DNA of 64,000 nt, from positions 131,700-195,699 of the forward strand of contig JAFRNW010000010.1 of the NCBI GenBank assembly GCA_017429985.1, in the 5' to 3' direction. The DNA is from Clostridia bacterium. GTDB taxonomy: Bacteria > Bacillota > Clostridia > Christensenellales > CAG-138. Shown one piece after another: positions 8,597-17,158 of this stretch (positions within the stretch are counted from its first letter, which is position 1; each line of letters begins with the position of its first letter). The position numbers and the translations under genes are program-made. The notes under the pieces were generated by a model that was not told the origin of the DNA, did not search any database, and saw only the letters and a program-made list of their open reading frames with translations.

Positions 8597-8875
8597 ATGG
8601 GAAACTTGCCATTGTGGTTATCCACAACGATACTGGGGTTCGGAACCGTGTTCATCGGACTGATCGCCCTGATTCTAATTGTTATCCTGACGAGCCTGAT
8701 CATCAATTCGCTGAGCAGGAAGAAGGAGGAGCCGGTCAAGTCGGTTCCCGCTCAGAACGAGGATGAAATCGCCAACCGTCAGGAGTTTGTTGCTGCCGTA
8801 TCCGCCGCGATCGCGACCGTGATGGGCAAGGATGTATCCGGTCTCAGGATCAGATCGATCAAAAAAATATCATAA
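8597..8875 (+). CDS. oadG: Na+-pumping decarboxylase gamma subunit (OadG family)
   Basis: 92 residues: one N-terminal membrane helix (GFGTVFIGLIALILIVILTS) followed by a charged cytoplasmic tail ending VMGKDVSGLRIRSIKKIS, the layout of OadG/MmdD/GcdD. The gamma subunit anchors and stabilises the alpha and beta subunits and may help supply Zn2+ to the carboxyltransferase. The ribosome site GGGAGGG is well placed. It is first in a four-gene operon with the biotin carrier, beta and alpha subunits. Confidence 0.88.
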   Translation: MGNLPLWLSTTILGFGTVFIGLIALILIVILTSLIINSLSRKKEEPVKSVPAQNEDEIANRQEFVAAVSAAIATVMGKDVSGLRIRSIKKIS

Positions 8876-8897
8876 TTTCACTGGAGGATTTATATAC

Positions 8898-9257
8898 ATG
8901 CGTAATTTTATCGTTAATGTGAACGGAACCACGTACCAGATCGGCGTTGAAGAGATCGACGGAACCGCGGCGCAGAAAGCCGCCCCGGCTCCCGCACCCG
9001 CTCCGGCGGCTGCGCCGGCGCCCGCCCCCAAGCCCGCCGCAGGCGGAAACTCTGTCAGTTCCCCGATGCCGGGCAACATCCTGGCGGTGAACTTCAAAGC
9101 GGGAGACAAGGTGAAATCCGGAGACACGGTGATGATCCTCGAGGCGATGAAGATGGAAAACGAGATCCTGGCGCCGGCAGACGGAACGATCCGGGAGGTA
9201 TACGTACAGAAGGGCGCAACGGTCGAGACAGGCACTCCTCTCTTCGCAATGAACTAA
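8898..9257 (+). CDS. biotin carrier protein of the decarboxylase complex
   Basis: 119 residues. Residues 1-25 form a short N-terminal beta segment, residues 27-50 an Ala/Pro-rich flexible linker, and residues 52-119 a biotinyl domain with EAMKMEN, in which lysine 85 is the biotinylation site. The linker lets biotin swing between the carboxyltransferase (alpha) and the membrane decarboxylase (beta). GGAGG lies upstream of ATG 8898; an ATG at 8832 in frame lies inside oadG and is not used. Having the carrier as a separate gene instead of fused to alpha is the arrangement of methylmalonyl-CoA and glutaconyl-CoA decarboxylases and several clostridial Oad systems. Confidence 0.93.
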   Translation: MRNFIVNVNGTTYQIGVEEIDGTAAQKAAPAPAPAPAAAPAPAPKPAAGGNSVSSPMPGNILAVNFKAGDKVKSGDTVMILEAMKMENEILAPADGTIREVYVQKGATVETGTPLFAMN

Positions 9258-9267
9258 GGAGGGCCGG

Positions 9268-10464
9268 ATGTCAACATTTCTACAGCAACTGGGCTTTTAC
9301 CAGATCACGCAGCAGCCGCTGCAGCTGGTTATGATCGTGATCGCGTGCGTGCTGCTGTACCTTGCGATCGTGAAGAAATTTGAGCCGCTTCTTCTTCTGC
9401 CTATCGCGTTCGGCATGCTGCTGACGAACCTGCCGGGAGCGGGTCTGTACCACGAGGAGATCTTCGCGGGCGGACATGTGAACTGGGCGGTTCTCGGCGA
9501 CCCGAAGCAGGCGGGACTGATCGACTACCTGTACCTGGGCGTCAAATGCGGCATCTATCCGTGCCTGATCTTCATGGGCGTCGGCGCGATGACGGACTTC
9601 GGTCCGCTGATCGCGAACCCGAAGAGCCTGATCTTCGGCGCTGCGGCGCAGCTGGGCATCTACATCGCGTTTATCCTGGCGATCGTGCTGGGCAATTCGG
9701 CATGGTTCAATTCCGTGCTTGGCATCAACTTTGACGCAAACGCTGCTGCTTCGATCGGAATCATCGGCGGAGCGGACGGCCCGACGGCCATCCTGGTCAC
9801 GTCGAAGCTGAAACCCGAGCTGCTGGGACCGATCGCGGTGGCGGCCTATTCGTACATGGCGCTGGTGCCGGTCATCCAGCCCCCGATCATGAAGGCCCTG
9901 ACGACGAAGCAGGAGCGGATGATCGAGATGGAGCAGCTCCGTTCGGTGTCCAAGACGGAAAAGATCATCTTCCCGATCGTGGTCACGATCTTTGTCGCGT
10001 TCCTCGTTCCGTCCGCAACGCCGCTGGTCGGCTCGCTCATGCTCGGCAACCTCGCGAAGGAATCCGGCGTAACGGACCGCCTGTCGAAGGCGATGCAGAA
10101 TGAGCTGATGAACATCGTCACGATCTTCCTCGGGATTTCCGTCGGCGCGACGGCGACCGCTTCCACGTTCCTCAGGCCGAATACGATCGCCATCATGATT
10201 TTGGGCGTGCTCGCGTTCTCGTTCGGAACGGCGGGCGGCGTCATGCTGGTGAAGCTGTTCAACCTGTTCACGAAGAAGAAGATCAATCCGCTGATCGGAT
10301 CCGCGGGCGTATCCGCCGTACCGATGGCTGCGCGCGTATCCCAGATGGTCGGACAGAAGGACAACCCGAAGAACTTCCTGCTCATGCATGCCATGGGACC
10401 GAATGTCGCGGGCGTGATCGGCTCCGCGATCGCCGCGGGCGTGTTCCTGTCCCTGTTCGGCTGA
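9268..10464 (+). CDS. oadB: Na+-translocating decarboxylase beta subunit
   Basis: 398 residues and highly hydrophobic, as in OadB/MmdB/GcdB. The conserved segment [11 protein letters not shown] holds the Asp used in decarboxylation of carboxybiotin and Na+ movement, and [11 protein letters not shown] and [15 protein letters not shown] are also family segments. It removes CO2 from carboxybiotin and exports Na+, converting decarboxylation energy into a sodium gradient. AAGGAGG precedes the start and the gene follows the carrier by ten bases. With an alpha subunit of OadA type the complex is best read as oxaloacetate decarboxylase, although another 2-oxo or acyl substrate is possible. Confidence 0.95.
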   Translation: MSTFLQQLGFYQITQQPLQLVMIVIACVLLYLAIVKKFEPLLLLPIAFGMLLTNLPGAGLYHEEIFAGGHVNWAVLGDPKQAGLIDYLYLGVKCGIYPCLIFMGVGAMTDFGPLIANPKSLIFGAAAQLGIYIAFILAIVLGNSAWFNSVLGINFDANAAASIGIIGGADGPTAILVTSKLKPELLGPIAVAAYSYMALVPVIQPPIMKALTTKQERMIEMEQLRSVSKTEKIIFPIVVTIFVAFLVPSATPLVGSLMLGNLAKESGVTDRLSKAMQNELMNIVTIFLGISVGATATASTFLRPNTIAIMILGVLAFSFGTAGGVMLVKLFNLFTKKKINPLIGSAGVSAVPMAARVSQMVGQKDNPKNFLLMHAMGPNVAGVIGSAIAAGVFLSLFG

Positions 10465-10482
10465 TAACGGAGGAGTAGAACC

Positions 10483-11892
10483 ATGACCAAACTGTACATT
10501 ACTGATACCATTCTGCGCGACGCGCATCAGTCTCTGGCTGCGACGCGCATGCGCCTTGAAGACATGCTTCCCGCCTGCGAGATCCTGGATTCCATCGGCT
10601 ACTGGTCTATGGAAGTCTGGGGCGGCGCGACGTTCGATTCCTGCCTTCGCTTCCTCAACGAGGATCCGTGGGAAAGGCTGCGCGTCCTCAGGAAGCATCT
10701 TCCGAACACGAAGCTGCAGATGCTGTTCCGCGGCCAGAACATTCTGGGATACAAGAATTACGCGGACGACGTTGTCGAACAGTTCTGCCGCAAATCGATC
10801 GAGAACGGCATCGACGTGATCCGCATTTTCGATGCGCTGAACGATGTCCGGAATCTTGAGGCCGCCATCAAGTATACAAAGAAATACGGCGGGATCTGCG
10901 AACCGGCGATCAGCTATACGATCAGCCCTGTCCACAGCGAGGACTATTTCGTGAAGCTTGCCAAGGAACTGGAGCAGATGGGCGCGGACGTCGTCTGCAT
11001 CAAGGACATGGCCAACCTGCTCCTGCCCGAGGCCGCCTATTCGCTCATCACGCGGATGAAGAAAGAAGTCAACGTTCCGATCCACCTCCACAGCCACAAC
11101 ACGACCGGCACGGGAGACATGCTATACCTGCGCGCCGCGCAGGCGGGCGTGGACATCGTGGACTGCGCGCTGTCCCCCTTCGGGAACGGGACCTCGCAGC
11201 CCGCAACGGAATCCCTGGTCGCCACGCTGCAGGGAACGGAACGGGATACCGGACTGGACATCAACAAGCTTTCCGAAGCCGCCAAGGTGTTCCGTCCCGT
11301 ATTCGACAGAATGTTTGCGGAAGGACTCATTTCGACGAAATCCCTCCGTGTCGATACCAATACCCTGCTCTATCAGGTCCCGGGCGGCATGCTGTCCAAC
11401 CTGATCTCCCAGCTGAAGCAGGCTAAGGCGGAAGAGAAATACTACGACGTGCTGGCAGAGATCCCGCGGGTCCGCAAGGATTTCGGATATCCGCCCCTCG
11501 TTACGCCGACAAGCCAGATCGTCGGCACGCAGTCTGTTCTGAACGTTCTTTCCGGCGAACGCTACAAGACGTTCACGAAGGAGTCGAAGGGCCTGCTGCG
11601 CGGAGAATACGGCCGGCTGCCCGGCGAGGTCAACGAGGAAGTCCGCCGCAAGGCGATCGGCGACGCGGAAGTGATCACGTGCCGTCCCGCGGACCTGCTG
11701 AAGCCCGAGCTTGAGAAATACAGGGAAGAAGTCAAGGACCACATCCGCCAGGAGGAAGACGTACTGAGTTATGCGCTTCTCCCGCAGGTTGCCATGAAGT
11801 TCTTTGAAGCCAGGGAAGCCGCGGAGAAAAAGGCTTCCGAACCGGAAGAACCTGAGGTTCGGACCCTGTACGTGGAGGATCTTTCCGAGTAA
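10483..11892 (+). CDS. oadA: oxaloacetate decarboxylase alpha subunit (carboxyltransferase)
   Basis: 469 residues. The N-terminal HMGL-type TIM barrel shows TDTILRDAHQSL and MEVWGGATFDSCLRF, the catalytic KDMANLL lysine, and metal-binding HLHSHNTTG. A PYC_OADA domain follows to about residue 445. The usual C-terminal biotinyl domain is absent; the gene ends after an acidic tail, and the separate carrier two genes upstream replaces it. It transfers the carboxyl group of oxaloacetate to biotin, giving pyruvate. A GGAGGAG ribosome site precedes the ATG. The product probably corresponds to the 5S-like subunit form seen in Clostridia. Confidence 0.93.
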   Translation: MTKLYITDTILRDAHQSLAATRMRLEDMLPACEILDSIGYWSMEVWGGATFDSCLRFLNEDPWERLRVLRKHLPNTKLQMLFRGQNILGYKNYADDVVEQFCRKSIENGIDVIRIFDALNDVRNLEAAIKYTKKYGGICEPAISYTISPVHSEDYFVKLAKELEQMGADVVCIKDMANLLLPEAAYSLITRMKKEVNVPIHLHSHNTTGTGDMLYLRAAQAGVDIVDCALSPFGNGTSQPATESLVATLQGTERDTGLDINKLSEAAKVFRPVFDRMFAEGLISTKSLRVDTNTLLYQVPGGMLSNLISQLKQAKAEEKYYDVLAEIPRVRKDFGYPPLVTPTSQIVGTQSVLNVLSGERYKTFTKESKGLLRGEYGRLPGEVNEEVRRKAIGDAEVITCRPADLLKPELEKYREEVKDHIRQEEDVLSYALLPQVAMKFFEAREAAEKKASEPEEPEVRTLYVEDLSE

Positions 11893-11949
11893 AGAGGACG
11901 GGTCTCCCGTTTTCCGGATCCTCATAAAGGCAGAATCTTAATCTGACAG

Positions 11950-11978
11950 GCAGGCTCTGCGCAAGGGCCTGCTTTTTT
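11950..11978 (+). terminator. intrinsic terminator of the oad operon
   Basis: GCAGGC (11950-11955) pairs with GCCTGC (11967-11972), followed by six T's and located 58 bases after the oadA stop. Confidence 0.8.
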
Positions 11979-12051
11979 ATGCCCGGATATGCCGGCGCAT
12001 GAGAAAAGGACAGCAGCCTTTGCACTGGATGATCCGGACGGAAACGCATCA

Positions 12052-12096
12052 GAAAAGGACCCCTCTGTCGGGCAATGCCCGGCGGGAGAGGTCCTC
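12052..12096 (-). terminator. terminator of the 12.1-12.6 kb lipoprotein gene
   Basis: A long imperfect inverted repeat (arms about 12056-12073 and 12076-12095, with a perfect GGGCA/TGCCC core) is followed on the minus strand by TTTT. It lies 31 bases past the lipoprotein stop. Confidence 0.65.
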
Positions 12097-12126
12097 AGCG
12101 GTTAAAAGGAAACGGACAGCAGTCCG

Positions 12127-12627
12127 TCAGGATTCCGTCTGCATGGGAGAATAGACGGAAATGGCCGCGGACAGGATATCCGCTGAACCGCCGACCACGG
12201 AGAGGCTGTACATGAGTCCAGGGACCGTATCATACCAGAGACAGCAGGATACGGGCTTTCCGCCTTCCGACGCGATCATCCGTTTTCCCTCGCAGGCGCC
12301 GATGGAAAAGTTTTCGGTCTGGTTCCAGTCATAATACATGCCGGAGATATCGGTGAACTCCGGTTCGGGCTGGATCCTCGCATTGCAGTCGGATCCGTCC
12401 AGACGGAACTGCATCTCGGCCATCTTGCCGGAGATGATGAAGTAACGGACATCTTCCGCGCCTTCCGGAACGAGGAATTCAACCCCCAGTTTCTGAAGGA
12501 TCTCTTCCGGATTTGACTCGACCATGGGATTGGGCAGTCCGGCTTCCTGAGAAGCGGGCGCCTGGCATCCGAAAACACAGGACGCGCACAGCGCCAGCGC
12601 GATGATAACAAGAACGGTGTTTTTCAT
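12127..12627 (-). CDS. small predicted lipoprotein of unknown function
   Basis: 166 residues. A signal peptide ends in the lipobox VFGC with Cys 21 as the lipidation site, and the mature part of about 145 residues begins APASQEAGLPNP. No known domain is recognised. The pattern PEEILQKLGVEFLVPEGAEDVRYFIISGKMAEMQFRLDG... resembles small secreted proteins that share a beta-rich fold in Clostridia, but this is only an impression. AGGAGG lies upstream of the ATG. It stands alone between the oad operon and the PAP2 gene, with its own terminator. Confidence 0.7.
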   Translation of the reverse strand: MKNTVLVIIALALCASCVFGCQAPASQEAGLPNPMVESNPEEILQKLGVEFLVPEGAEDVRYFIISGKMAEMQFRLDGSDCNARIQPEPEFTDISGMYYDWNQTENFSIGACEGKRMIASEGGKPVSCCLWYDTVPGLMYSLSVVGGSADILSAAISVYSPMQTES

Positions 12628-12669
12628 AGCGATTCCTCCTATCGTATATGATTATGAAGGATAACAGAA

Positions 12670-12696
12670 CAGCGTGTGCAAAAAACACACACGCTG
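12670..12696 (-). terminator. hairpin after the PAP2 gene
   Basis: CAGCGTGTG and CACACGCTG form a perfect nine-base stem with an A-rich loop. The T-rich stretch beyond it on the minus strand is interrupted, so termination efficiency is uncertain. Confidence 0.45.
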
Positions 12697-12722
12697 AAAA
12701 CTTAATGTGACATCTGAAATCC

Positions 12723-13667
12723 CTACTGTTCCGGGTTTCCGATCTTTGCGGTGAACCGGAAGACCATGGGATAGACACCTATGACGACAAAGGTGGAGAG
12801 GGCGTACCGCAGGACGCGGATCGCGTGCGCCGTACCGGCTGAAGAATTCAGCAGTTCGGACGAGAACGGGAGTTTTGTGACCGAGGTCAGGCCGAGAAAC
12901 AGCACCACGCCCGCGAGCAGCCTGAGAACAGAGCGGACCGCGCTGCGTGTGTTGCGGAAATGGACGACTTTCTCCTCAAAGTAGAAGCCGCAGAGCGCGC
13001 CGGTCATGAGACCGAAAGCGGTATAGTAGTCGGACGTCGTACAGTAGAACAGACCCGGAACGGCTGAAAGAAACAGGACTGCATATAAAACGAGACTGTT
13101 CCGGATCTTTGCGCGGAGGAAGGAAACGACGGCGATCGTCAGAATGCCCAGAAGCCAGCCCGCCAGGACATCCGTCGGATAGTGGACGCCGAGACAGAAC
13201 CGGGAAACGCCTACCAGAAGGGGGATCACGATCCCGATGATCCGCAGCGCGAAGCTCCGCCGCCTGCAGAAGGGAAGCGTGGAATACACCGCCGCTGAAT
13301 TGGTGGAATGCCCGCTCGGGAAAGACCAGCCCTGCGCGACGATATCGTCTGCCGGGGCGTCGGGGTCGACGACCTTCAGGCATTTGATCCGGGGATCGTC
13401 AAAATACGGACGCCGGCGGAAGAAGCAGTTTTTCAGCATCGCGTTCCAGGAAAAAGCCGTGACGAGATTGATCCCGACCGTTTTTCCGAGCTCTTTATCG
13501 TAGCACCAGTACAGGAAACCCATGACGGGGACGAGCAGGTATTCTTCTCCGAGCATGGAAAGAAACGACGCTGCCGCCGTCGCGAACGCATCCATATGGG
13601 ACTGGAGAAAGACGATGAGCGACGCCTCCCAGCCGAAGGAAAATCCGGTACCCACAAACAGATCCAT
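12723..13667 (-). CDS. PAP2-family membrane phosphatase
   Basis: 314 residues with about eight membrane segments. All three PAP2 motifs are present: KNCFFRRRP (about 79-87), PSGHS (117-121) and SRFCLGVHYPTDVLAG (155-170) with the catalytic histidines. Such enzymes dephosphorylate lipid pyrophosphates, for example undecaprenyl pyrophosphate or phosphatidate, on the outer face of the membrane. A GGAG site lies eight bases before the ATG. The C-terminal 120 residues add further helices beyond the minimal PAP2 core. The substrate cannot be fixed. Confidence 0.9.
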   Translation of the reverse strand: MDLFVGTGFSFGWEASLIVFLQSHMDAFATAAASFLSMLGEEYLLVPVMGFLYWCYDKELGKTVGINLVTAFSWNAMLKNCFFRRRPYFDDPRIKCLKVVDPDAPADDIVAQGWSFPSGHSTNSAAVYSTLPFCRRRSFALRIIGIVIPLLVGVSRFCLGVHYPTDVLAGWLLGILTIAVVSFLRAKIRNSLVLYAVLFLSAVPGLFYCTTSDYYTAFGLMTGALCGFYFEEKVVHFRNTRSAVRSVLRLLAGVVLFLGLTSVTKLPFSSELLNSSAGTAHAIRVLRYALSTFVVIGVYPMVFRFTAKIGNPEQ

Positions 13668-13954
13668 ACAGAGAACTCCAAATACCCGTGTAAGCCCCCG
13701 CTGCCGGAACAGGGGGGACTGCCGGCGTGAAACAATTCTTTTTTATGAATTTAAAGTATATCATATCCTCTCAAATATCAGGACGGATTTTTACATAATA
13801 TGGGTCAAAGGGATGGAAATTCCGTTCATGATTTGTTAAAATCTGATATGCGGAGAAAGTTTTTCACAGACATCTCTTTCAGTCGCCTGCATACCCATCG
13901 GATTGATCCGGGAGACCGGATATGATCATATTTCTTTGAAGGAGGAAACCATTC

Positions 13955-15052
13955 ATGAAGAAGATTCTTGCTTTGCTGTTAGTGCTCTGCATGGTCGTCG
14001 CGGCTGTCGGATGCAGCTCAAAACCTGCAGCACAGGAAGCGGCCGCGCCTGCTGCAGCGGAAGCTGCCCCGGCGGCTGCCGCCCCGGCCGCTGCCGCACC
14101 GGAAGCCGCAGCGCCTGAGGCCGCAGGCAAACCCGCCAATGAGTACAAGGTCGTCGCGCTTCTGTCCGGCGTTATCACGGATAACGGATGGAACCAGATC
14201 TGCTACGAATCCGCAAAAGCCATTTCCGAGAAATACGGAACCGAGCTGGAGTACATCGAGAGCATCGCTGTCGCGGACATGGAAGAGTACATCCGTGACT
14301 ATGGAAAGAACAAGTATGACATGGTCATCGTTCATGGCTCCCAGTTCCAGACAGCGCTCGAAGACGTTGCCGCGGATTATCCGGACACCTACTTCTGCCT
14401 GTCCTACGGATTCAAGATCGACTCTACCACGAGCGTGGAGCTAAAGGATCTTCCGAACCTCGCGTATGTCGGCCCGGTTGATATGGGCGTCGTCATCGGC
14501 GGAATCATGGGTATCCTGACCAACAACAACAAGGTCGTCTTCCTCGGCGGACAGGACATCCCCGCTATCACGGATATCGTTTCCGGCATCAAGCCGGGCG
14601 TCGGGCTCACCAATCCGAACTGTGAAGTCGTAACGGATTATCTCGGCACGCTGACCGACGCGGACCTCGCGAAAGAAAAAGCCCTCTCGTATATCGACAA
14701 CGGCTTCGACGTCGTTTCCGCCTCCGCGAACTCCGCACAGCTCGGCTGCCTCCATGCTGCCGAGGAGCGCGGCGTATACGCGCTGGGATTCAACGGCGAC
14801 CAGTACGGCATCGCGCCGGATGCGGTCGTGCTGTCCGTTATGCGTAACTATCCGGCGATCTATACCGACGTGTTCGAGTCCATTCTGAACGGAACATGGA
14901 GAAACGGCATGGTCGTCTACGGCCTTGCGGATGCCGGAACGCTCGTGTCCGACTGGCATGGCTGGGATCAGAAGCTGCCTGCCGAAAAGGTAGAAGCGAT
15001 CAATGCTTTCGTCGAGAAGGTCTTCTCCGGCGGATATGACGGACAATACTGA
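13955..15052 (+). CDS. BMP-family lipoprotein, nucleoside-binding component of ABC importer
   Basis: 365 residues. A signal peptide with lipobox AVGC (Cys 20) is followed by a long Ala/Pro/Glu linker (about 21-62) and a periplasmic-binding-type BMP domain: KVVALLSGVITDNGWNQICYE at its start and the late GFNGDQYG and HGWDQKLP segments. BMP/PnrA-type proteins capture purine nucleosides at the cell surface. It has a strong GGAGGAAA site. Two permeases and a double ATPase follow after a terminator-like hairpin that may keep the binding protein in excess. The linker is unusually long and low in complexity. Confidence 0.93.
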   Translation: MKKILALLLVLCMVVAAVGCSSKPAAQEAAAPAAAEAAPAAAAPAAAAPEAAAPEAAGKPANEYKVVALLSGVITDNGWNQICYESAKAISEKYGTELEYIESIAVADMEEYIRDYGKNKYDMVIVHGSQFQTALEDVAADYPDTYFCLSYGFKIDSTTSVELKDLPNLAYVGPVDMGVVIGGIMGILTNNNKVVFLGGQDIPAITDIVSGIKPGVGLTNPNCEVVTDYLGTLTDADLAKEKALSYIDNGFDVVSASANSAQLGCLHAAEERGVYALGFNGDQYGIAPDAVVLSVMRNYPAIYTDVFESILNGTWRNGMVVYGLADAGTLVSDWHGWDQKLPAEKVEAINAFVEKVFSGGYDGQY

Positions 15053-15061
15053 TGCTTGTTG

Positions 15062-15101
15062 CTGCAGCTCCCGCGGTTTTTCCGCGGGGGCTGCATTTTT
15101 T
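15062..15101 (+). terminator. strong hairpin between the binding protein and permease genes
   Basis: TGCAGCTCCCGCGG and CCGCGGGGGCTGCA form a stem of about 13 pairs with a TTTTT loop, followed by six T's. It lies just after the BMP lipoprotein stop, inside the apparent operon, so partial read-through is expected. Confidence 0.85.
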
Positions 15102-15130
15102 CGTTAGATCTTTTCAATGGGTAGAGAAGA

Positions 15131-16213
15131 ATGAAAATCGATAAAGTGAAACTGAAATCGACCGCCAACCGGTCGCTCACGAGCGTCGGGGTGTCTGTCG
15201 CGGCGGTCGTGATTGCGCTGGTCATCGGCATGCTTCTGGTCGTCGCGATGCAGAAGAATCCGATGAAAGCGTTCACGTCGATGGTAAACGGCGCGTTCGG
15301 CCCGGGATATTTTACCGAGACGCTTGTCAAAATGACGCCGCTGCTGCTCACCGGTATCAGTTTTGCTCTCTGCAACCGCTGCGGGCTTACGAACCTCGGC
15401 ATGGAGGGCCAGATGTATATCGGCGCGCTTTTTGCCACGCTGGTCGGCGCGTACGTCACCGGACTTCCGTGGTATATTCATGTGCCTCTTTGCCTGATCG
15501 CCGGGTTTATCGGCGGCGGGCTCTGGTGCCTGATCACAGGATTGCTCAAAGTTTTCTGCGGTGCGAGCGAGATCATTACAACCGTTATGCTTAACATGAT
15601 CGCCCAGTTTTTGATCGAATACCTGATCAACGGTCCGATGATCGCCACGCCGGGCGGAAATCCGCAGACGAAGAACGTGCTGGCGTCCGCGCGGCTCGGC
15701 ACCCTGATCAAGGGCTCCCGTCTGAACTGGGGCTATTTCATTGCGCTCGGGTGCATCGTTCTTTTCTGGCTGTTCATTTCCCGGAGCAAGAAGGGCTATG
15801 AGGTGCGCGTGTCCGGCATGAACCCCACGGCTGCGCTCTATTCGGGCATCAACATCAAGAAGAATATCCTGCTGGTGACGTTCCTTGCGGGCGGCGCTGC
15901 AGGACTTGCCGGATGCATTGAGATCATGGGCGTCCAGAAATGCATCCAGAGCGCGTTCGCGTCCGGGTACGGGTTCGACGGTATCGCCGTTTCCCTGATC
16001 GGACAGAACTCGCCCGTCGGTATCGTGTTCGGCGCTCTGCTGTTCGGCGCGTTCCGCGCCGGCGGAAACAATATGATGAGAAAAGCGCAGGTGCCTGATT
16101 CCATCGTCAACGTGATCCAGGCGCTCGTGATCATCATGGTCATCGGGAGCCAGATGGTCCTTGAGATCATGAATGAGCAGAAACTCCGCAAACAGGCAAG
16201 GAAGGAGGCATAA
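15131..16213 (+). CDS. nucleoside ABC transporter permease 1 (YufP/NupP-like)
   Basis: 360 residues of a BPD_transp_2 permease. After a charged N terminus come about nine to ten membrane helices. The segments GLTNLGMEGQMYIGALFA and GFDGIAVSLIGQNSPVGIVFGALLFG are conserved in permeases that pair with BMP receptors. It forms half of the inner-membrane channel and couples to the ATPase through cytoplasmic loops. It follows the hairpin by 30 bases and precedes permease 2 by two bases. Confidence 0.92.
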   Translation: MKIDKVKLKSTANRSLTSVGVSVAAVVIALVIGMLLVVAMQKNPMKAFTSMVNGAFGPGYFTETLVKMTPLLLTGISFALCNRCGLTNLGMEGQMYIGALFATLVGAYVTGLPWYIHVPLCLIAGFIGGGLWCLITGLLKVFCGASEIITTVMLNMIAQFLIEYLINGPMIATPGGNPQTKNVLASARLGTLIKGSRLNWGYFIALGCIVLFWLFISRSKKGYEVRVSGMNPTAALYSGINIKKNILLVTFLAGGAAGLAGCIEIMGVQKCIQSAFASGYGFDGIAVSLIGQNSPVGIVFGALLFGAFRAGGNNMMRKAQVPDSIVNVIQALVIIMVIGSQMVLEIMNEQKLRKQARKEA

Positions 16214-16215
16214 GT

Positions 16216-17148
16216 ATGGGAGTTGGTCCTTTGCATATTATTGGAAACGTACTTGCTTCCGACATCCGTATGGCGACGCCGATTCTGATCGCGGCGCTCG
16301 GCCTGCTGCTGGTCAACGAAGCGGGACTGCTGCATATCGGCGTTGAAGGAACGATGCTGATCGCCACACTGGCAGCGGTCGCCGGTTCGTATTATACCGG
16401 GAGCGTCTGGGGCGGTCTTCTGTGCGCGATTATCGCGGCGGGGCTGATGGGCCTGCTGTTTGCGTTTCTGACGATCACGCTGCGCGCCAACCAGACGGTC
16501 GTCGGCGTGGCGATCAACATTCTCGGCTCCGGCCTGTCGGCGGCGATGAACCGTGTTCTGTTCGGCGTCAGCACCACGATCGCTTCGATCGACACGTTCA
16601 AGAATCTTCCGATCCCGGGTCTTTCCAAGATCCCTGTTCTCGGGACGGCCTTCTTTAACCAGATGCCGATCGTCTATATTGCGTTTCTGCTGGTCCCGGT
16701 CATATCGTATTTCCTGTTCAAGACGCAGCCCGGACTGAATTTGCGCGCCGTCGGAGAGAACCCCGGCGCGGCGGATACGCTAGGCATCAACGTGTACCGC
16801 ACCAGATACATTGCATGCGTCGTCGGTTCGATGCTGATGGGCGTCGGCGGCGCGTTCCTCTCGACCGGCCTGCTGACCTTCTTCTCCGAGGAAATGGTCT
16901 CCGGACGGGGATATATCGCGATTGCGGCGGTCATCTTCGGACGCTATAAGCCGACGGGCATCATGTTCGCATCCATGATCTTTATGGCGGGCAACGTCCT
17001 GGCCAACCTGCTGCAGGTTTACGGCGTGGGCATTCCCTACTATTTCCTCAACATGCTGCCGTACATCCTGACTGTTGTAGCGCTCGCAATGCTGGGAAAG
17101 AGCACCATGGCACCTGCTGCGCAGGGCAAGCCGTACAGGCGCGGATAA
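16216..17148 (+). CDS. nucleoside ABC transporter permease 2 (YufQ/NupQ-like)
   Basis: 310 residues, the second BPD_transp_2 permease. LLVNEAGLLHIGVEGTMLIATLAA and NPGAADTLGINVYRTRYIA are typical coupling-loop and early helix segments. AAGGAGGCATAAGT upstream overlaps the end of permease 1, indicating translational coupling. The two permeases are distant homologues and form the heterodimeric channel of the importer. Confidence 0.92.
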   Translation: MGVGPLHIIGNVLASDIRMATPILIAALGLLLVNEAGLLHIGVEGTMLIATLAAVAGSYYTGSVWGGLLCAIIAAGLMGLLFAFLTITLRANQTVVGVAINILGSGLSAAMNRVLFGVSTTIASIDTFKNLPIPGLSKIPVLGTAFFNQMPIVYIAFLLVPVISYFLFKTQPGLNLRAVGENPGAADTLGINVYRTRYIACVVGSMLMGVGGAFLSTGLLTFFSEEMVSGRGYIAIAAVIFGRYKPTGIMFASMIFMAGNVLANLLQVYGVGIPYYFLNMLPYILTVVALAMLGKSTMAPAAQGKPYRRG

Positions 17149-17158
17149 GGAGGATAAG

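Noticed and set aside
9280..11097. A 605-codon minus-strand frame over oadB/oadA
   Set aside because: Antisense shadow of the decarboxylase genes; composition rich in Arg, His and Asp without domain.
14020..14135. GC-rich Ala/Pro/Glu codon repeats in the BMP lipoprotein
   Set aside because: These look like short DNA repeats but simply encode a flexible linker; not a CRISPR or mobile repeat.
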